NCBI GenBank assembly: GCA_015039365.1
Contig: WION01000042.1
Location: forward strand, 62,001-126,000
DNA: 64,000 nt
Source: Amanita rubescens
Taxonomy: Eukaryota > Basidiomycota > Agaricomycetes > Agaricales > Amanitaceae
Reading direction: 5' to 3'
Part shown: positions 1 to 11,438 of the stretch, one piece after another
Position numbering within the stretch: the stretch's first letter is position 1
Layout: each line of letters begins with the position of its first letter
Made by a program: the position numbers and the translations under genes
The notes under the pieces: model-generated
Told to the model about the DNA's origin: nothing
Database searches by the model: none
The model's input: only the letters and a program-made list of their open reading frames with translations

Positions 1-1557
1 CACCCGCTAAAGTTCCCAACCCGATTATAACACGTCAGAGACCGCTCTTGAAGTATGCTGATCTTTTGGTTGATAGTATGTGGACCTCACTTGTTCGCCT
101 ACGACACCGTTCATAGATGACAATTTTGTTAGCTCTTCCTAAGGATAAAGTTCCTTATGAAGGTTCTGAGTGGACCCGCATTACGGTTAGTGTTCTTTTC
201 GATTGTTCCCATATGTATCTGACGTACTTGACAGGCGTCTGGAGAGGTAATATTGATCATTTTTCATCAACATGCTCATTTAACGACAAATAGCTCTTAA
301 TGCAATGGTCGAGCCAAGACTACACGGATTATTATGGAACAAAAAGAAAAATATATAGATGTGGCAATATTTCCGGTCAGGAACACTCCATGAGTTGAAT
401 GTCTATACTTCTCTTTCTTATGACCGATTTTGCACAGCGAGGCCAGCCGATAACGGAGCGGCATTCGTATAGCTACACGTTATTGTTCATCGACAAAGAA
501 CCCGGGTGTACCCTCGTTGGCACTTGGGACCGATTGTCAACGGTCAGCGTATGCCGCGATTTGAATGACTGGTCTTAATACATATACGTATACAGCATAG
601 CAAGATCGAAATTTTCACAACTAGATATGGCGAGGGGCCCCAAGATTACGACTGGATTAGGATGGTCACACTCGCGTTGAACGACTTAGGGGCCAATGAC
701 GTTAGCACCGCAATCCTCCTGTAAGGGCACAGCCTCGCTTCCTTACATCTACGCTTGGATAGGGTTATCGCGGTCCCTATTATCCGATCTCCTGCTTTAT
801 TTAAGCTGCGTCGCGTCCTGCACTTTGGGTCAACTTACCTTTCGCTCTATTACTACGAGAACACAATACATGACCGTCCGCTGCCAAAAACCCAAAGCAA
901 AAGCCACGCTAGAACCTTCAGATGAGGTGCCGGATCAATCGAAGTCCACGATGCGCGCATTGGAAGGCGTTATAAAATCATCACGGAATCCTGGTGAAGC
1001 GGAGATTGCGAACTGGCGTTGCAGGTAATGGAAACGGCTAAGGTGTGTTTGTACTTGTGACAGACCACCAGTACACAATTGAAGATGATGATGATGCGTT
1101 GATTGTATTGCATATCCTTTCTCGTTACTGTATGTTCTGTTTTACTGTAGTACTGTCATTAGGTTATGCATGTTTCACTTCATACGGTGCTCGTCATTAT
1201 CATAGAGCAATAACCGTAGAGTTCTCGGTAGGATTTGGCCCGTTTTCTTCCGTGCGACAATATGACTTGCTTTACCTCAAGACCTCAGCTGGCCACCCTC
1301 GTAACGTGAGTGTAACGGCTCAGCGCTCAGCTGCCACGTCACCACCGTCGCCGCGTCCACAGTCGAAATAGATCTCATCATATCCAAAGGACTTCAATCG
1401 ACAAAACTATCCGCAACTTGAAGCTCCAACCCAAGGGCTGCCTCGCGCGCCGACAGATCACAATGTACTTTCCGTCAAACCGTGAGACGCGCTGATTGTA
1501 TAACATGGTACGCCATGTTTCTTAGGGCGGATTTGTCGTGAACCTACTCTCAATAGG
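1..1557. other. no supported gene
   Basis: I see only short, compositionally ordinary open frames here, with no recognisable domain and no convincing exon-intron chain. No tRNA or rRNA was recognised. Confidence 0.4.
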
Positions 1558-1559
1558 AG

Positions 1560-1948
1560 GACAAGGCACCGGAAGAGGTTGAAGGGCCGAAATACTACAG
1601 CTTAGTACAAGCTCGAGGAGAAGTGGTCAACGCTGGCTGGTCACTGGTGAGCATTTCCATACCATATATCTCTCAGCTTACTGACATCAATTTTCAGAGT
1701 ATCTGTGGCAACACGAACAAAGCAGCAAACCCTTGCTCATCGAGAAGACCAACTCCGTCCCATACCCAGAGCTGGAACTAAATTATACGACGACAAAGGG
1801 CGAAGAGGACGACCTGCACCTCCTTTCCCGGCATTTCCATTATGGGATGCAAACAGAAGACGTATATGACCGTATCAAGAAAGATATCATGGAGTTTCCT
1901 GTTTTCCGCTTCAAAACCCGGTCCAAAGAAAATACACTGGATACATGA
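1560..1948 (+). pseudogene. gene fragment of unknown family, probably frameshifted
   Basis: Two protein-like blocks lie next to each other. The first runs from 1560 to 1646 (it begins DKAPEEVEGP) and ends at a good donor, GTGAGC at 1647. A TTTTCAG acceptor at 1695-1697 is followed by a second block that is open to a stop at 1948 (it begins EYLWQHEQSS and contains LLSRHFHYGMQTEDVYDR). Joining donor to acceptor gives the wrong reading phase, so either one base has been lost or the exon pairing is not the true one. The charged, non-repetitive composition looks like real coding sequence, but I do not recognise the family. No upstream exons or start were found. Confidence 0.3.
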
Positions 1949-2000
1949 TTGAAAGGGAAGCTGAACCGGAGCAGCAAAAGCTTGGAGCGAAGCACAACTC

Positions 2001-3700
2001 GTCGAAGGTGGGTTCAATGTCATTTTGTTCAGGTCGACCTTTGGCTAATCAAGCCTCCAGGTGTAAAATGTTAGAAACCCGGCATTGAAGAGGTTGTCAA
2101 GTTTGACAAAAAGGAACTTTCCAAGGCCTTCACACAAGTGTTGTATCGTCATGAACGCGCATTGGTGTGCCTGGTTGTTAGGCAGATTAGGGGTGTATGT
2201 GGCCTATGGGCGCACCTCGCTCACCACCGCCCTCAAGCATTCCCCTCCATTGCTCGCCGTCCACCCCCGGCCTCACGGTGCCCATGACCTTGCCCATAAG
2301 ATAGCCATCAACGCCTGCGTCCCGTCATCAATCACCAAAAAAACCGCAACTAGTAACCGTGCACATGCGCCGCCACGATTCGCAGTGCCAAATTATGAGC
2401 AGACACAATCGTCTGCACTTCCGCATCGCTCGGCTTCACTTCAATTCCCCAACCGTCCTCTCAACCACCATTTCCGAGAACCGATGCCTATAATATCATC
2501 GTCCTCGCAACCTGCGTCAACCTAATCTTGTGGTCGCATGAATCTCATCCAACATCCCTTCTTCGTTCCTTATCTCCCTACACCTACGCTGGCCCACCAA
2601 AAGGCTGACGGCGTAGACTGCCGCGATTAGGTTCGCTCTGATGTTGTCCAGAGTGAGTCGAGCAGAGATGGGCAGCGTGCGTAGACGGTTGTATAATTAT
2701 AAGTGTGCCATCGTTGGGGTCAGTCTGACTCAGGACAATATTGTTGCTAGCGCCATGTTCCATTGTCACACCACTTCCCACTGCCCCCTGATTCCCGTCA
2801 CTTGTGCCTCTTGTCTGGCTTGGAACGAGCGATACTGTTGCCGGGCGCAAGCCTTCGCACAGGATTTTTGCTGAATGCAAACACTACGTTCCAAATGAAT
2901 ATGACGCGTCGAGCTCACCTTCCTTGATGGGTCAACATGAGGCAGGCTTTGAAGGGCGATTCCCTCAGTTGTGCTGGAAGGTGCATATCCCCGCTCTTCT
3001 CGCAGAGACTATTTCTGACTTGTAGTGTATGCGCAGATTTTAGCTCCGAGTCTACGGAGGGCTAAAAACCCAGAGGGTCGAGTCCGAGCCATATAAACTC
3101 AAAGGCGACGACATCGTTCTAAGTCAATGCCACCCATGAAAAACTCTATCACGCGCATAGCAACGCCCTTTTTTCTCTAGGAATTCGGCATTGATATCGT
3201 TGGCGACCGGCGATGCGCATGTCAGTGTGTGGCATCACAGGCGGTGCACCAAGCTGATGGCCTGATTTACGACCCAAGCACGGGGTGATGATCGCCATCA
3301 AGAACTTATCCACCTCGTCGCTTGCATCTCCAATCGCTATCATACGTATTCGACAACCTCTGTACTTGACTACCAGCATTTCAATATTTGATCATTTGCG
3401 ATATATTTAAGAATGGCAACTCAGAGCGGCCAGAGCGGAAGTTCAATCCCGTTTTCTAGTGGTTTGATTTCTACCTTTCTTGTTAAATGTGGTGTCTTGA
3501 TGGCCGACATTGAAACGTTGATTGATGATCCGAGATAGCAAGTGCGCTCAGCATATAAATGATCTGCTAGTCCATGCTGTACCACCAAGCTGGCCTCCGT
3601 TACGTCGCTTACCACCACAGCACTTCCTCCTCTGTGGGACAAACAGGCGTTGATTACCATGTGCGATGAATTCATATAACCCGATTCAAGACATTGGTCA
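2001..3700. other. no supported gene
   Basis: Several open frames of 70-150 codons occur on both strands. None shows a domain, plausible splice structure or codon pattern that sets it apart from chance. Confidence 0.4.
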
Positions 3701-3736
3701 TTACTAGGTATCATACCGCAACACCAGTCAACACTG

Positions 3737-3772
3737 GTAGCTTTAAGTCTTTTCTCGTAGACTTAAAGCTAC
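3737..3772. repeat. perfect 13-bp inverted repeat with 10-nt loop
   Basis: GTAGCTTTAAGTC at 3737-3749 and its exact reverse complement at 3760-3772 flank a 10-base loop. It lies just downstream (in the minus direction) of the exon fragment at 3918-4096. It could be a hairpin from a small mobile element. There is no poly-T tail, so it is not a typical terminator. Confidence 0.7.
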
Positions 3773-3917
3773 AGACCGCAACCCCGGATAATGAAGTTTG
3801 TGTCATCCAAGAGTACGTCGTTGACGGGTCAGTAGATACTGACATTCGGAGTTCCTTTCGGATGGTGTGATTGTATTTGCTTCCACAGGACGACGACAGG
3901 TCCATAGTAGTATTGGA

Positions 3918-4096
3918 TTATCCGGTCGTAGCGTTGACGTTGTACCAGTCTTCGTTCTCGATACCGAAGTAATCTCCAGCGACTAAGCTGACGTAGTGGT
4001 GGAGATCATCCCAGGTATATAGGCGGTTATATACGGCATTGAATGTCCCGGGTTCGACACCTGCATAATGTGTTGAGTGAGCATATTTCCTATCGC
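3918..4096 (-). pseudogene. isolated C-terminal exon of an unrecognised protein
   Basis: A TTTCAG acceptor sits immediately above 4096, followed by about 59 codons of convincing protein sequence. The segment is rich in aromatic residues and contains TFNAVYNRLYTWDDLHHYV and GDYFGIENEDWYN before a stop at 3918. I found no matching upstream exons in the next several hundred bases, so this looks like a gene remnant or the last exon of a badly degraded gene. The composition suggests an extracellular or enzyme-like domain, but I do not recognise the family. Confidence 0.35.
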
Positions 4097-4721
4097 CTGA
4101 AATTGAAGCTTTTACATTAGATATATGCGTGCATATGTTACGATGATCACTCTGGGGCGAAACATTGCAACTGGCATCGGACTTTTGCCGTTCTCTCAAA
4201 CCTATCACTGTCATTTTACCATCAAGTTCAATAACTATATTTTCACAACTTACACTTTACCGACCTCTACCGCCCCGCTTCCATGGTGCCAACCCATACC
4301 TAGCCTCTCCACCATCATCTTTTGGGAACTCGCTCTGCCGTTGACACCGACACTTGTGACGAGGTTTACCTGCTCCGCACGCTTCACTGTCGTACTCTAA
4401 GCTTGCAACCAGGAATAACACGAATCACAAACAGGGCAATGTACTCCCGATTTCTCTCTTCGTTTGTTCGAATATCCCGTGTACAGTTGCCAGGATATCC
4501 CGTAACTGGCAGGCTGGAGCGTGTAGACAACGAGTGGACTACAATTTTATAATATCGCATGGCTCACACGTAGCAGGCGGAACGATTCTTTGAGTTGGGC
4601 ATGATCATGCATTGACCACGCATTATCACGCATGGGTGGATGCAATGTTGGGTTTTTTGTCCGGTTTCACGCAACATACTTTAAGGCCCAAGTAATTAAC
4701 AATAGGAATTTGAGTTGCGTG

Positions 4722-4772
4722 TAACTAGTGATGTAGTGCTGCTGCCATAATTACTAGTGATGTAGTGCTGCC
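4722..4772. repeat. short tandem duplication over the gene's stop codon
   Basis: A unit beginning TACTAGTGATGTAGTGCTGC occurs twice about 29 bp apart (near 4722 and 4751). In the minus strand gene this duplicates its last codons (Ala-Leu-His-His-stop). The sister copy at 6579 lacks the duplication. Confidence 0.75.
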
Positions 4773-5311
4773 GCCATTGCCATGACATCATTGATAACCC
4801 CCATGAACCTTTGATACCCATCCTCTGTCGTAATGTCAGTATCCCACCTCTCTGCTCGAACCGTATCGGTTACGTAGGTGGGATCCTGCGCAACGTAGTT
4901 GGGATCCACATTGCCGGTTGCTGTGTCCATCCTATAAAATGCAAGCCTTCGTCCCATGGCACTGACACCATGAATCCTAGGTATCGGGGTGAGAAGGCGA
5001 AGAGCACGAAGTCTGGCCCTCATCTGCTCGTCTGCTTTGATTCTCATAGAAGGGCTGTCGACATGGTAAGGGGGTTTTACTTTAAGGAAGAAGACGGGTT
5101 GATCGTTCACTTGAACGAGGTAGGTGACGACGAAGTCGATAGTAGGCACGCCACGCTGGGGAAGGGGGTACTGTGGCACGACGGTAAAATGATGATGTTC
5201 GGGGAAGCACACGTCGGCGAGGATCATGTTATACGTCCCGTAGTACTTGTTTTCGATGGGGGGGTTGCGCGGGAGGCGATTGAATTGGTCGAGTATGTGT
5301 TGAGGCAACAT
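4754..5311 (-). CDS. small PD-(D/E)XK-like protein, copy 1 (motif Glu replaced by Lys)
   Basis: This is a 186-residue protein if the ATG shared by all three copies is used (Met-Leu-Pro-Gln). The frame is open upstream to 5425 and includes a hydrophobic N-terminal stretch, which may be fortuitous because the duplicated homology begins just before the Met. A conserved Asp (residue 59, in TIDFVVTY) lies about 18 residues before a beta-strand-like segment, FFLKVKPP. In the other copies this segment reads FFLEVKPP or FFLEIKSP, matching the D...ExK core of PD-(D/E)XK nucleases. Here the Glu codon GAA has become AAA, so this copy would be catalytically dead if the assignment holds. The nuclease assignment is an inference from that short motif only; the rest (ending in a helical segment) I cannot place. 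It is part of an inverted pair with 6016-6579. Confidence 0.6.
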   Translation of the reverse strand: MLPQHILDQFNRLPRNPPIENKYYGTYNMILADVCFPEHHHFTVVPQYPLPQRGVPTIDFVVTYLVQVNDQPVFFLKVKPPYHVDSPSMRIKADEQMRARLRALRLLTPIPRIHGVSAMGRRLAFYRMDTATGNVDPNYVAQDPTYVTDTVRAERWDTDITTEDGYQRFMGVINDVMAMAAALHH

Positions 5312-6015
5312 TTTATCGCTGAATATGACTAGTCTTGTACCGCCGTTCGTAATGAGCAAACCTGAAGGTCTCGTATGGAATACAGAGAAAAAACTGAAGA
5401 AGATAACGAGCGATGTAAACCACATGTTCTTTTATATCGTATTTGTATCTATTTGTTATTAATCAACGGATTACATCACCTATATGCGACAAGGGAATGA
5501 TGGGTGATGCCGAGGACCTGATGCGCTATTCTTAGTATGTTTCTATTTTCATTAGACGAAATGTAACCGTTGCCAGTCTTCGCTATTTTCACTCTGGGCC
5601 ACGGCCTGAGCCTGGTCAGAGTTTTATGTAAGAGTGTCTGATTAGAGACGGTTGACAATAGAGATCACCGAACTGACCGACTGCCAGACATCGCAAATAA
5701 AGTACGCTGGCTAGGGCCCGTGCCTGGCGCTTGGCATCTCGAATCGCATGTGTGATGACATAATCAAGCAAGCTCGTCGTCTTGCGCGACGACGACAATG
5801 TCGATCCCGCTCTCGAGCCAACACCGCCTTTTTTCCGTGGCCCAAACGCCCTTCCGCACCGTCAGCTGCACCGAGCACTGAACCTCGTATCCCAGAGCCT
5901 CGTCGTCTTGACCCTGAAGGTCTGTTTGGTTCAGTTTGTGTATTAGTAATCAGGGGCAACAGAACCATATACGATTACGAGACCTTCCTTACAATATTCA
6001 CTGTTCAGCGATAAA

Positions 6016-6579
6016 ATGTTGCCTCAACACATACTCGACCGATTCAATCGCCTCCCGCGCAACCCCCGCATCAAAAACAAGTACTACGGGACGTATTCCA
6101 TGATCCTCACCAACGTGTGCTTCCCTGAACATCATCATTTTGCCGTCGAGCCACAGTACCCCCTTCCCAAGCCTGGCGTGCCTACTATCGACTTCGTCGT
6201 CACCTACCTCGTCGATCTGCCCGTCTTCTTCCTTGAAGTAAAACCCCCTTACCATGTCGACCGCCGTTCTTTGAGAATCAAAGCAGACGAGCAGATGAGG
6301 GCCAGACTTCGTGCTCTTCGCCTTCTCACCCCGATACCTAGGATTCATGGTGTCAGTGTCATGGGACGAAGGCTTGCATTTTATAGGATGGACACAGCAA
6401 CCGGCAATGTGAATCCCAACTACGTTGCGCAGGATCTCACCTACGTAACCGATACGGTTCCAGCAGAGAGGTGGGATACTGACATTACGACAGAGGATGG
6501 GTATAAAAGGTTCATGGGGGTTATCAATGATGTCATGGCAATGACAGCAGCACTACATCACGAAAATGCCAATCCGTGA
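6016..6579 (+). CDS. small PD-(D/E)XK-like protein, copy 2 (intact motif)
   Basis: This is a 187-residue, single-exon protein, the inverted sister of the gene at 4754-5311 and more than 90% identical by eye. The putative core is Asp59 in TIDFVVTYLV, then Glu74-Val-Lys76 in PVFFLEVKPP. That is a D-X14-E-X-K arrangement like the PD-(D/E)XK nuclease superfamily. Three residues present in the other copies before the ExK strand are missing here. The C-terminal third (ITTEDGYKRFMGVINDVMAM) is predicted helical. No signal peptide or membrane segment follows the chosen Met. The real function is unknown; nuclease activity is inference from a short motif. Confidence 0.65.
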   Translation: MLPQHILDRFNRLPRNPRIKNKYYGTYSMILTNVCFPEHHHFAVEPQYPLPKPGVPTIDFVVTYLVDLPVFFLEVKPPYHVDRRSLRIKADEQMRARLRALRLLTPIPRIHGVSVMGRRLAFYRMDTATGNVNPNYVAQDLTYVTDTVPAERWDTDITTEDGYKRFMGVINDVMAMTAALHHENANP

Positions 6580-6828
6580 ACTTAACATTCATTACTAGTA
6601 ATTATGGTAAATACACACAACTCAAATTCCTATTGTTAATTACTTGGGCCTTAAAGTATGTTGCGTGAAACCGGACAAAAAGCCCAACATTGCATCCACC
6701 TGAGGTATGGATATCCTGGTCGCAAGCTTAGAGTACGACAGTGAAACGTGTGGAGCAGGTAAACCTCGTCAAAAGTGTCGACGAGATAACGCAGCATGTA
6801 ATGCTGAAACAATTATTTGCATATACGG

Positions 6829-7368
6829 TCATAATAGTGCTGCAGCCATTTCTTTGACATTATTGATAACCGCCATGAACCTCTCATACCCATCCTCTGT
6901 CGTAATGTCCGTATCTCACCGCTCTACTGGAACTGCGTCGGTATTGGAAGATGGGGCAACGTAGCTGGGAGTTAAACGGCTGGTTGCCTTGTCCAGGCAA
7001 TAAAACGCTAGCCTTTGTCCCATGGCACTGACACCATGAAGCCTAGGTGTCGAGATGTCCCCGTAAAAGGCAAGAAATCTGGCCCTCATCTCCGCGTCTG
7101 TGTCGACTCTGGTGGAAATGAGGTCGATATGGAGAGGGGATTTGATTTCAAGAAAGAAGACGGGCAGGTCGTTCACATCGACGACGTAGGTAAAGACGGA
7201 GTCCTCCACACCAAGATCGGAAAAAGGGTACTGTGGCTCGACGGTAAAATGGTGTTCGGGGAAGCACACTATGTGGAGGATCTGGTTGAACACCCCGTAG
7301 TACTTGTTGTCGATGGGGGTGTCGTGGGGGATGCGAGCGAATCGGTCCAGCATGTATTGAGGCAACAT
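6829..7368 (-). pseudogene. small PD-(D/E)XK-like protein, copy 3 (nonsense mutation)
   Basis: This is a diverged third copy (about 60-65% similar by eye) in the same orientation as copy 1. It starts with the same Met-Leu-Pro-Gln and keeps the putative core, Asp in the EDSVFTYVV strand and FFLEIKSP. The frame stops at 6916-6918 where the other copies have Trp (TGG became TGA, ER-stop-DTDITTEDGY). After this stop the same frame continues with homologous sequence for 28 more codons to a TGA at 6829-6831. So a single nonsense change truncates the protein to 150 residues, losing the conserved C-terminal helix. Whether the short form is still functional cannot be told. Confidence 0.7.
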
Positions 7369-7996
7369 GGTCGAATCTTAATGTCTGAGTGTCTCAGCGA
7401 GCGGACGAATCTTACGCATCACGCGTCACCACGCGTGAGTATGTACTTGAGTAGCGTTGACGCGGACGCAGTGGGAGCCTCAAATGTCTTCGTCCGTCGA
7501 TGATAAGTAAAAAGCCGTGCGAAGCATCGTCTAGGATACATATGATCTGTCATTGTTCGAGGAGGTTAAAGCTATATTTTGAGAGATCAAAGAATGTCGC
7601 TCTCGAGGAGCCACCGGTATAGCCAACAAGAAGGTATTCGTGAGCATGGGTGCGCTAATTATGCCCACTCCGCAAAGGATGCGTAACTGTCGTGCTGGAG
7701 GTATGTTATGAGCATTGCATCGTCAAAATCAGTCTCCAAGTTGCAATCGGTCTAGTCAACATTCAGAGGGGTTGTCGCCGGGTACTAGCAGACGTTGATC
7801 GATAGGTCAGCTCGTGAAATCTATCTGAAAATCACAGAAATGATTGATTTCAGGAAACTATTTAAGGTCCACAAAAATATTGATTTCAGAATGCCAGTGA
7901 AAGAGTAGTAGAGCTGTCGTTCATGTATCGAATCTAACGAAAAGCAAGGTAACAGGTACCATAGCATAAAGGCAGCCTTCACGTCGGAGCACGGCC
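7369..7996. other. no supported gene
   Basis: Intergenic DNA between the third PD-(D/E)XK-like copy and the next gene; no coding, RNA or repeat signal recognised. Confidence 0.5.
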
Positions 7997-8728
7997 CTAG
8001 ACGTCCATAGGACGAAACAACTCAGCCCTCTCCCAATTCTCGCTAAGGAAGATCAACAAATCAAGCGCTGCATCCTCCATCTTTGCTTCGATGTCCTCTC
8101 CCCGCGACTCCCGCCAATGCTTCACCGCCTCTGGCACCACCCAGAACGCCTTTGGGGTACGACCAAGCGCTAGGAGCGCAGTTGTCCTTGTTTGTAACTT
8201 AGCCCGGTGAGCGAGCTCTGTAGCAGTCCATGAGGTAAAGCCTCCTATAGCAAGTTAATTAAACTTTCAAACATAGCATGACTTGACCACTTCACCAGTA
8301 CTCTCCAACCGCTTGTCAACGAGCTCTTTCCAACAAACGGGGTCAAGCTTTCTCAGCGTGAGCTCCACGTCGTAGAGGATTTCCGCGGCCTCTGAATCCT
8401 GATCGCCGGCGGTCATGGCCGTCTGGCATTGTTGCTCATAGTGCGAGTGCAGCGAATGGACAGCTTTGGACGCGAGTGAGAGGAGGTACTGTGTGCCGCC
8501 TAAGGTGAGTAGGGCAGCCTTCGTCATGGTAGTAGTTTCTTCCGCGCTGTCGTCGTCACTTTCTTTCGCCGGCTTCGATTTATTCAGTTCCTTGGGGTTT
8601 CTCTGGACAGAAACGGTCGAGAGTGCCCTTTTGCCGCTCTTTTTCGATGACGAAGTGGTCGCGGGGCGAGTGGTGGGCATGAGGGTTGCAGAAGATGTTG
8701 TGCGATCTGAGGTGAGACAGGAGGGCAA
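7997..8728 (-). CDS. conserved-looking two-exon protein of unknown function
   Basis: Two exons join cleanly: 8728-8296 and 8244-7997, with a 51-bp intron (8295-8245, GTGAAG...TATAG). They give 226 residues. The first about 75 residues are Ser/Thr/Lys-rich and look disordered; an internal Met at residue 17 is an alternative start. The remainder is predicted helical (LLTLGGTQYLLSLASKAV, ILYDVELTLRKLDPVCW). The second exon continues it (LAHRAKLQTRTTALLALG, AFWVVPEAVKHWRESRG) and ends LFRPMDV. No signal peptide, transmembrane segment or known motif is visible. The two predicted exons stay in frame and the composition is consistent across the junction, so I consider the gene real, but I do not recognise the family. 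Confidence 0.6.
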
Positions 8729-10095
8729 ACTTCCGGATCAGATAACGAGAAGTAAGAAAAGAGATTTCCCACTTGAGGGAATAACGTTAGTGTCTCTTTC
8801 AAAGTTTCAAAAGTTTCAAGTCGGCTTATCCATCTTGCGCATATATAGGACGCGTGGGCCATCGAGCCTTTGTACCACCTAGTAACGAGATACCATACCT
8901 AACCACTTTGCACCCTCTATTCGTACTCGTAAACCCTTCTTGGCCTTTCTTCTCCTCATTGTCCTCACGCATCCAGCCTTGCGTCGCAACGCGCCACTTC
9001 ACCGTCGCCCTCCCCGTTCTCCAAGTCCCCATCATCACCATCGACACATCGCTCTCAGATCTGATCTAACCTCAAATAATCGGTGGCACTCGTTCAGAAG
9101 ATGGGATGAGGCAGAAGACTTTTTCGAGATTTGTATTGGAAGCCCGGCGGTGGTGCCATCAGCTGTACAGCTGGAGGTGTGGAAAGGTGCGTTTTGCAGG
9201 GCGGTTTGAGCTTCTGGATGGACTTGGGGTTGCCGCGGTACACTCATCAAGCGTTACCCTGCGCATTGAAGAATACACCCCATCAGACGTTAAGTTATCA
9301 ATGCCTACCCGTCAAGTTATCGTTATCAATACATCTGTACGTGGCTCCTAGATGGTACACTTCCACTGGAATGGCCTCTCGTTTTCCTGTTCTGGGCCGG
9401 GAAATACTGCAACCTCTCCCTTTCTGCAATAATTCAGACGCGCTCTTAACACTTCATAGACTATGCTATCGAAGGAAGAGCGCATCCGCAGCGGCGTTAC
9501 CCTTGGAAGCCACAACCAGAATCGAAGGAGTTGGGGCCTTGTACGACGCGCCGAGCAAAACCGATAAGGAGGATGAACCTCTCCTTCGCGTTGATCATCA
9601 AAGGAAATGCCGTCATTCTCCATACCACGTTTCCTTGCGCAAGCTTAGAAAATTGCTGCTCGCACCGGAAGCATGATATATTCTGGGCATCGATTTTCCT
9701 TTCGACCTCTAGCATGCATTCACATGGATCATTTTGTATATTATCATTATCCATGTTTGCTACTTGCTTCTGTGCTGTGCAAAGTACGTAACTCATTTAT
9801 CATATGACACGTAGCTATACCTTCAATTATACCCTCAAGTTCACTATCCTGTCCATATCCAAAGCTAAAAAAATTACCAATGGCCAACCGAAATTGCTTA
9901 CTTGGGTCAATCCATTGGTTGATATTGAGAGTTTGTGCTCGAATGTCGGCGTTCAGGTGACGTTATCCTGGATCCAAGTCTTCTGCTACCAGCGACAGCC
10001 CGAAATCGGTGTCTTCAGCAGACGCTCTGAGCTTTGCAAAATAAGAAATGACCTTAGCCTAAACTTGATACTGTACAAGCATGCTGATGTTGTAG
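8729..10095. other. no supported gene
   Basis: Contains the presumed promoter of the gene ending at 8728 and many short overlapping open frames on both strands. None has a recognisable domain or splice structure. Confidence 0.45.
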
Positions 10096-11385
10096 ATTAA
10101 TCTTTTGTAGAATCAAGCCATGTTCGGACTTTCTCCCGGGTTTTTTCTGCCTTCATTGTACGTGCTTGACGCTGACCCTTCCTCGCATTGTACTTCCATA
10201 ACCCCAAGATAATGTCAGCAATGTCAGGGGTCTGAGAGTCCGCAGCCTGCGCTTCCTGCTTTTTCCCCTCTCGCCTGGCAGCCCGCACATGACGATCAAG
10301 CTGCTGCTGGCGACGTTCCTGATCATCATCATAGTAAATATGCCCGGTGCGTTGTCGGGCCAAGTTCACAAATTGAGGCACCCCCCAGGTGTTGAGGGCA
10401 GCACAACCATAGGCGACGTCGAAGAGAAGAGGTGGTGGCCAGTCATCATGGTCCACATGTTGCCTCGCATCCGAGTTGTGAGGTGCCAGAATCCTGGTGC
10501 CAATATCAGGGGCATTGAAATGCTGAATCGTGAGGCGACGGTCTGCTAGCGATGGATCGAAGCCCAGATGCCCGGCACTGGGTTGCATGACGACGGCCAC
10601 GTCGTTGACAGACATCGCGAAATTGGGGGTCTACGAATTAGTTCAACCACATGGAAGACAATTGGGCAAAATAACTAACTTGCAAAAAAGCGACCATAGA
10701 GGCCCCAAATGGCCTGTGTAGCTGTACGATAAGCAGGATTCCGTTACGGAGATCGTCGATGTCATTCAAGGGTGGATCCAAATCTTCATTCCTATGATTG
10801 GCGAGACCACTCATGTACTGGGCCTGGAATGAGAACTGGGAGTGATTCAAATATTCAGAACACACCTGGCTTCCCTTTGCGTGAGGAATGATATGACACG
10901 CCTCAAAGTTTGATGTCGCACCAGTCATCAGACAGGTTCCATCGCGATCAGTCACCCCCTGTGCGAAATCGGCCCGGCGAATGGAGATACTTGATGAATC
11001 TGAAGTCCTGTCGTCCATCAAATTAGGGTCAAGCAGAAACGGACCTGACATTGAATGAGCATTGAGGGGTCCTTGGACGCCGAAATATGACTTGCCTTGT
11101 GAGTCGGGTATATAGTAATAGACACCAGCCTTTATATCAACCTCAGAATACCGGACCACTGGGCCAGTGGCCGACCGGAAGATGTGGCCTTCGGTGCCAT
11201 AGATCGTAAACCCGACATACCGCAACCAGCTAAGAGGGTGCACTGAGAAGCGCTGACACGTCTCAACAGGAATGAATAGCGCATGCTGGTATTCATCATC
11301 GATTGGCATCTGGAGCTCAACCATGGCGGCCATGTTGTGTTGCGGGTCTGCGTCCGTGCGCCATCCATAGGCTCACGTGCTTCTC
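10095..11385. repeat. segmental duplication, copy A (HNH gene)
   Basis: This segment is about 95-97% identical by eye to 15291-16678, same orientation, about 5.2 kb apart. The left breakpoint is sharp: homology begins at TAGATTAATCTTTTG. The right end fades over about 50 bp after the gene's start codon. Copy A is the intact one. Confidence 0.85.
10097..11333 (-). CDS. HNH-domain protein (HNH_2-like), intact copy
   Basis: Two exons (11333-10680 and 10630-10097) flank a 49-bp phase-0 intron (GTTAGT...CGTAG), giving 395 residues. The central region has the HNH core: RDGTCLMTG, then CHIIPHAKGS (the two His), and after a spacer the Asn and final His of NGILLIVQLHRPFG. This resembles the HNH_2-type domain seen in many agaricomycete proteins. 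By family knowledge it may be a nuclease, but its natural substrate is unknown to me. The N-terminal about 120 residues are a separate beta-rich region (WLRYVGFTIYG...). The C-terminus is charged and probably coiled (QERRQQQLDRHVRAARREG). Compared with the sister copy at 15293-16614 it lacks about 26 acidic/Gly-rich residues before that coil, and its reading frame is unbroken. Confidence 0.8.
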
Positions 11386-11438
11386 CACCGTTCCTTCATC
11401 AATGCTAACGACCTTACATTTAGCTTGTGCATCCATTT

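Larger units (their letters stand above)
4341..6783. repeat. large inverted duplication (arms about 4341-5326 and 6002-6783)
   Basis: The two arms carry near-identical copies of the small PD-(D/E)XK-like gene plus 3' flanking DNA in opposite orientation, separated by about 675 bp. The homology runs from the shared TTCAGCGATAAAATG just before the start codon, through the whole gene and the 3' flank (4635-4715 against about 6612-6700). It resumes at 4341-4415 against about 6710-6783. The left arm keeps about 220 bp (4416-4634) that the right arm lacks, which explains the unequal arm lengths. Confidence 0.85.

Noticed and set aside
2085..2525. 146-codon plus-strand open frame
   Set aside because: Pro/His/Ser-rich with no domain, no splice context and no support from flanking sequence.
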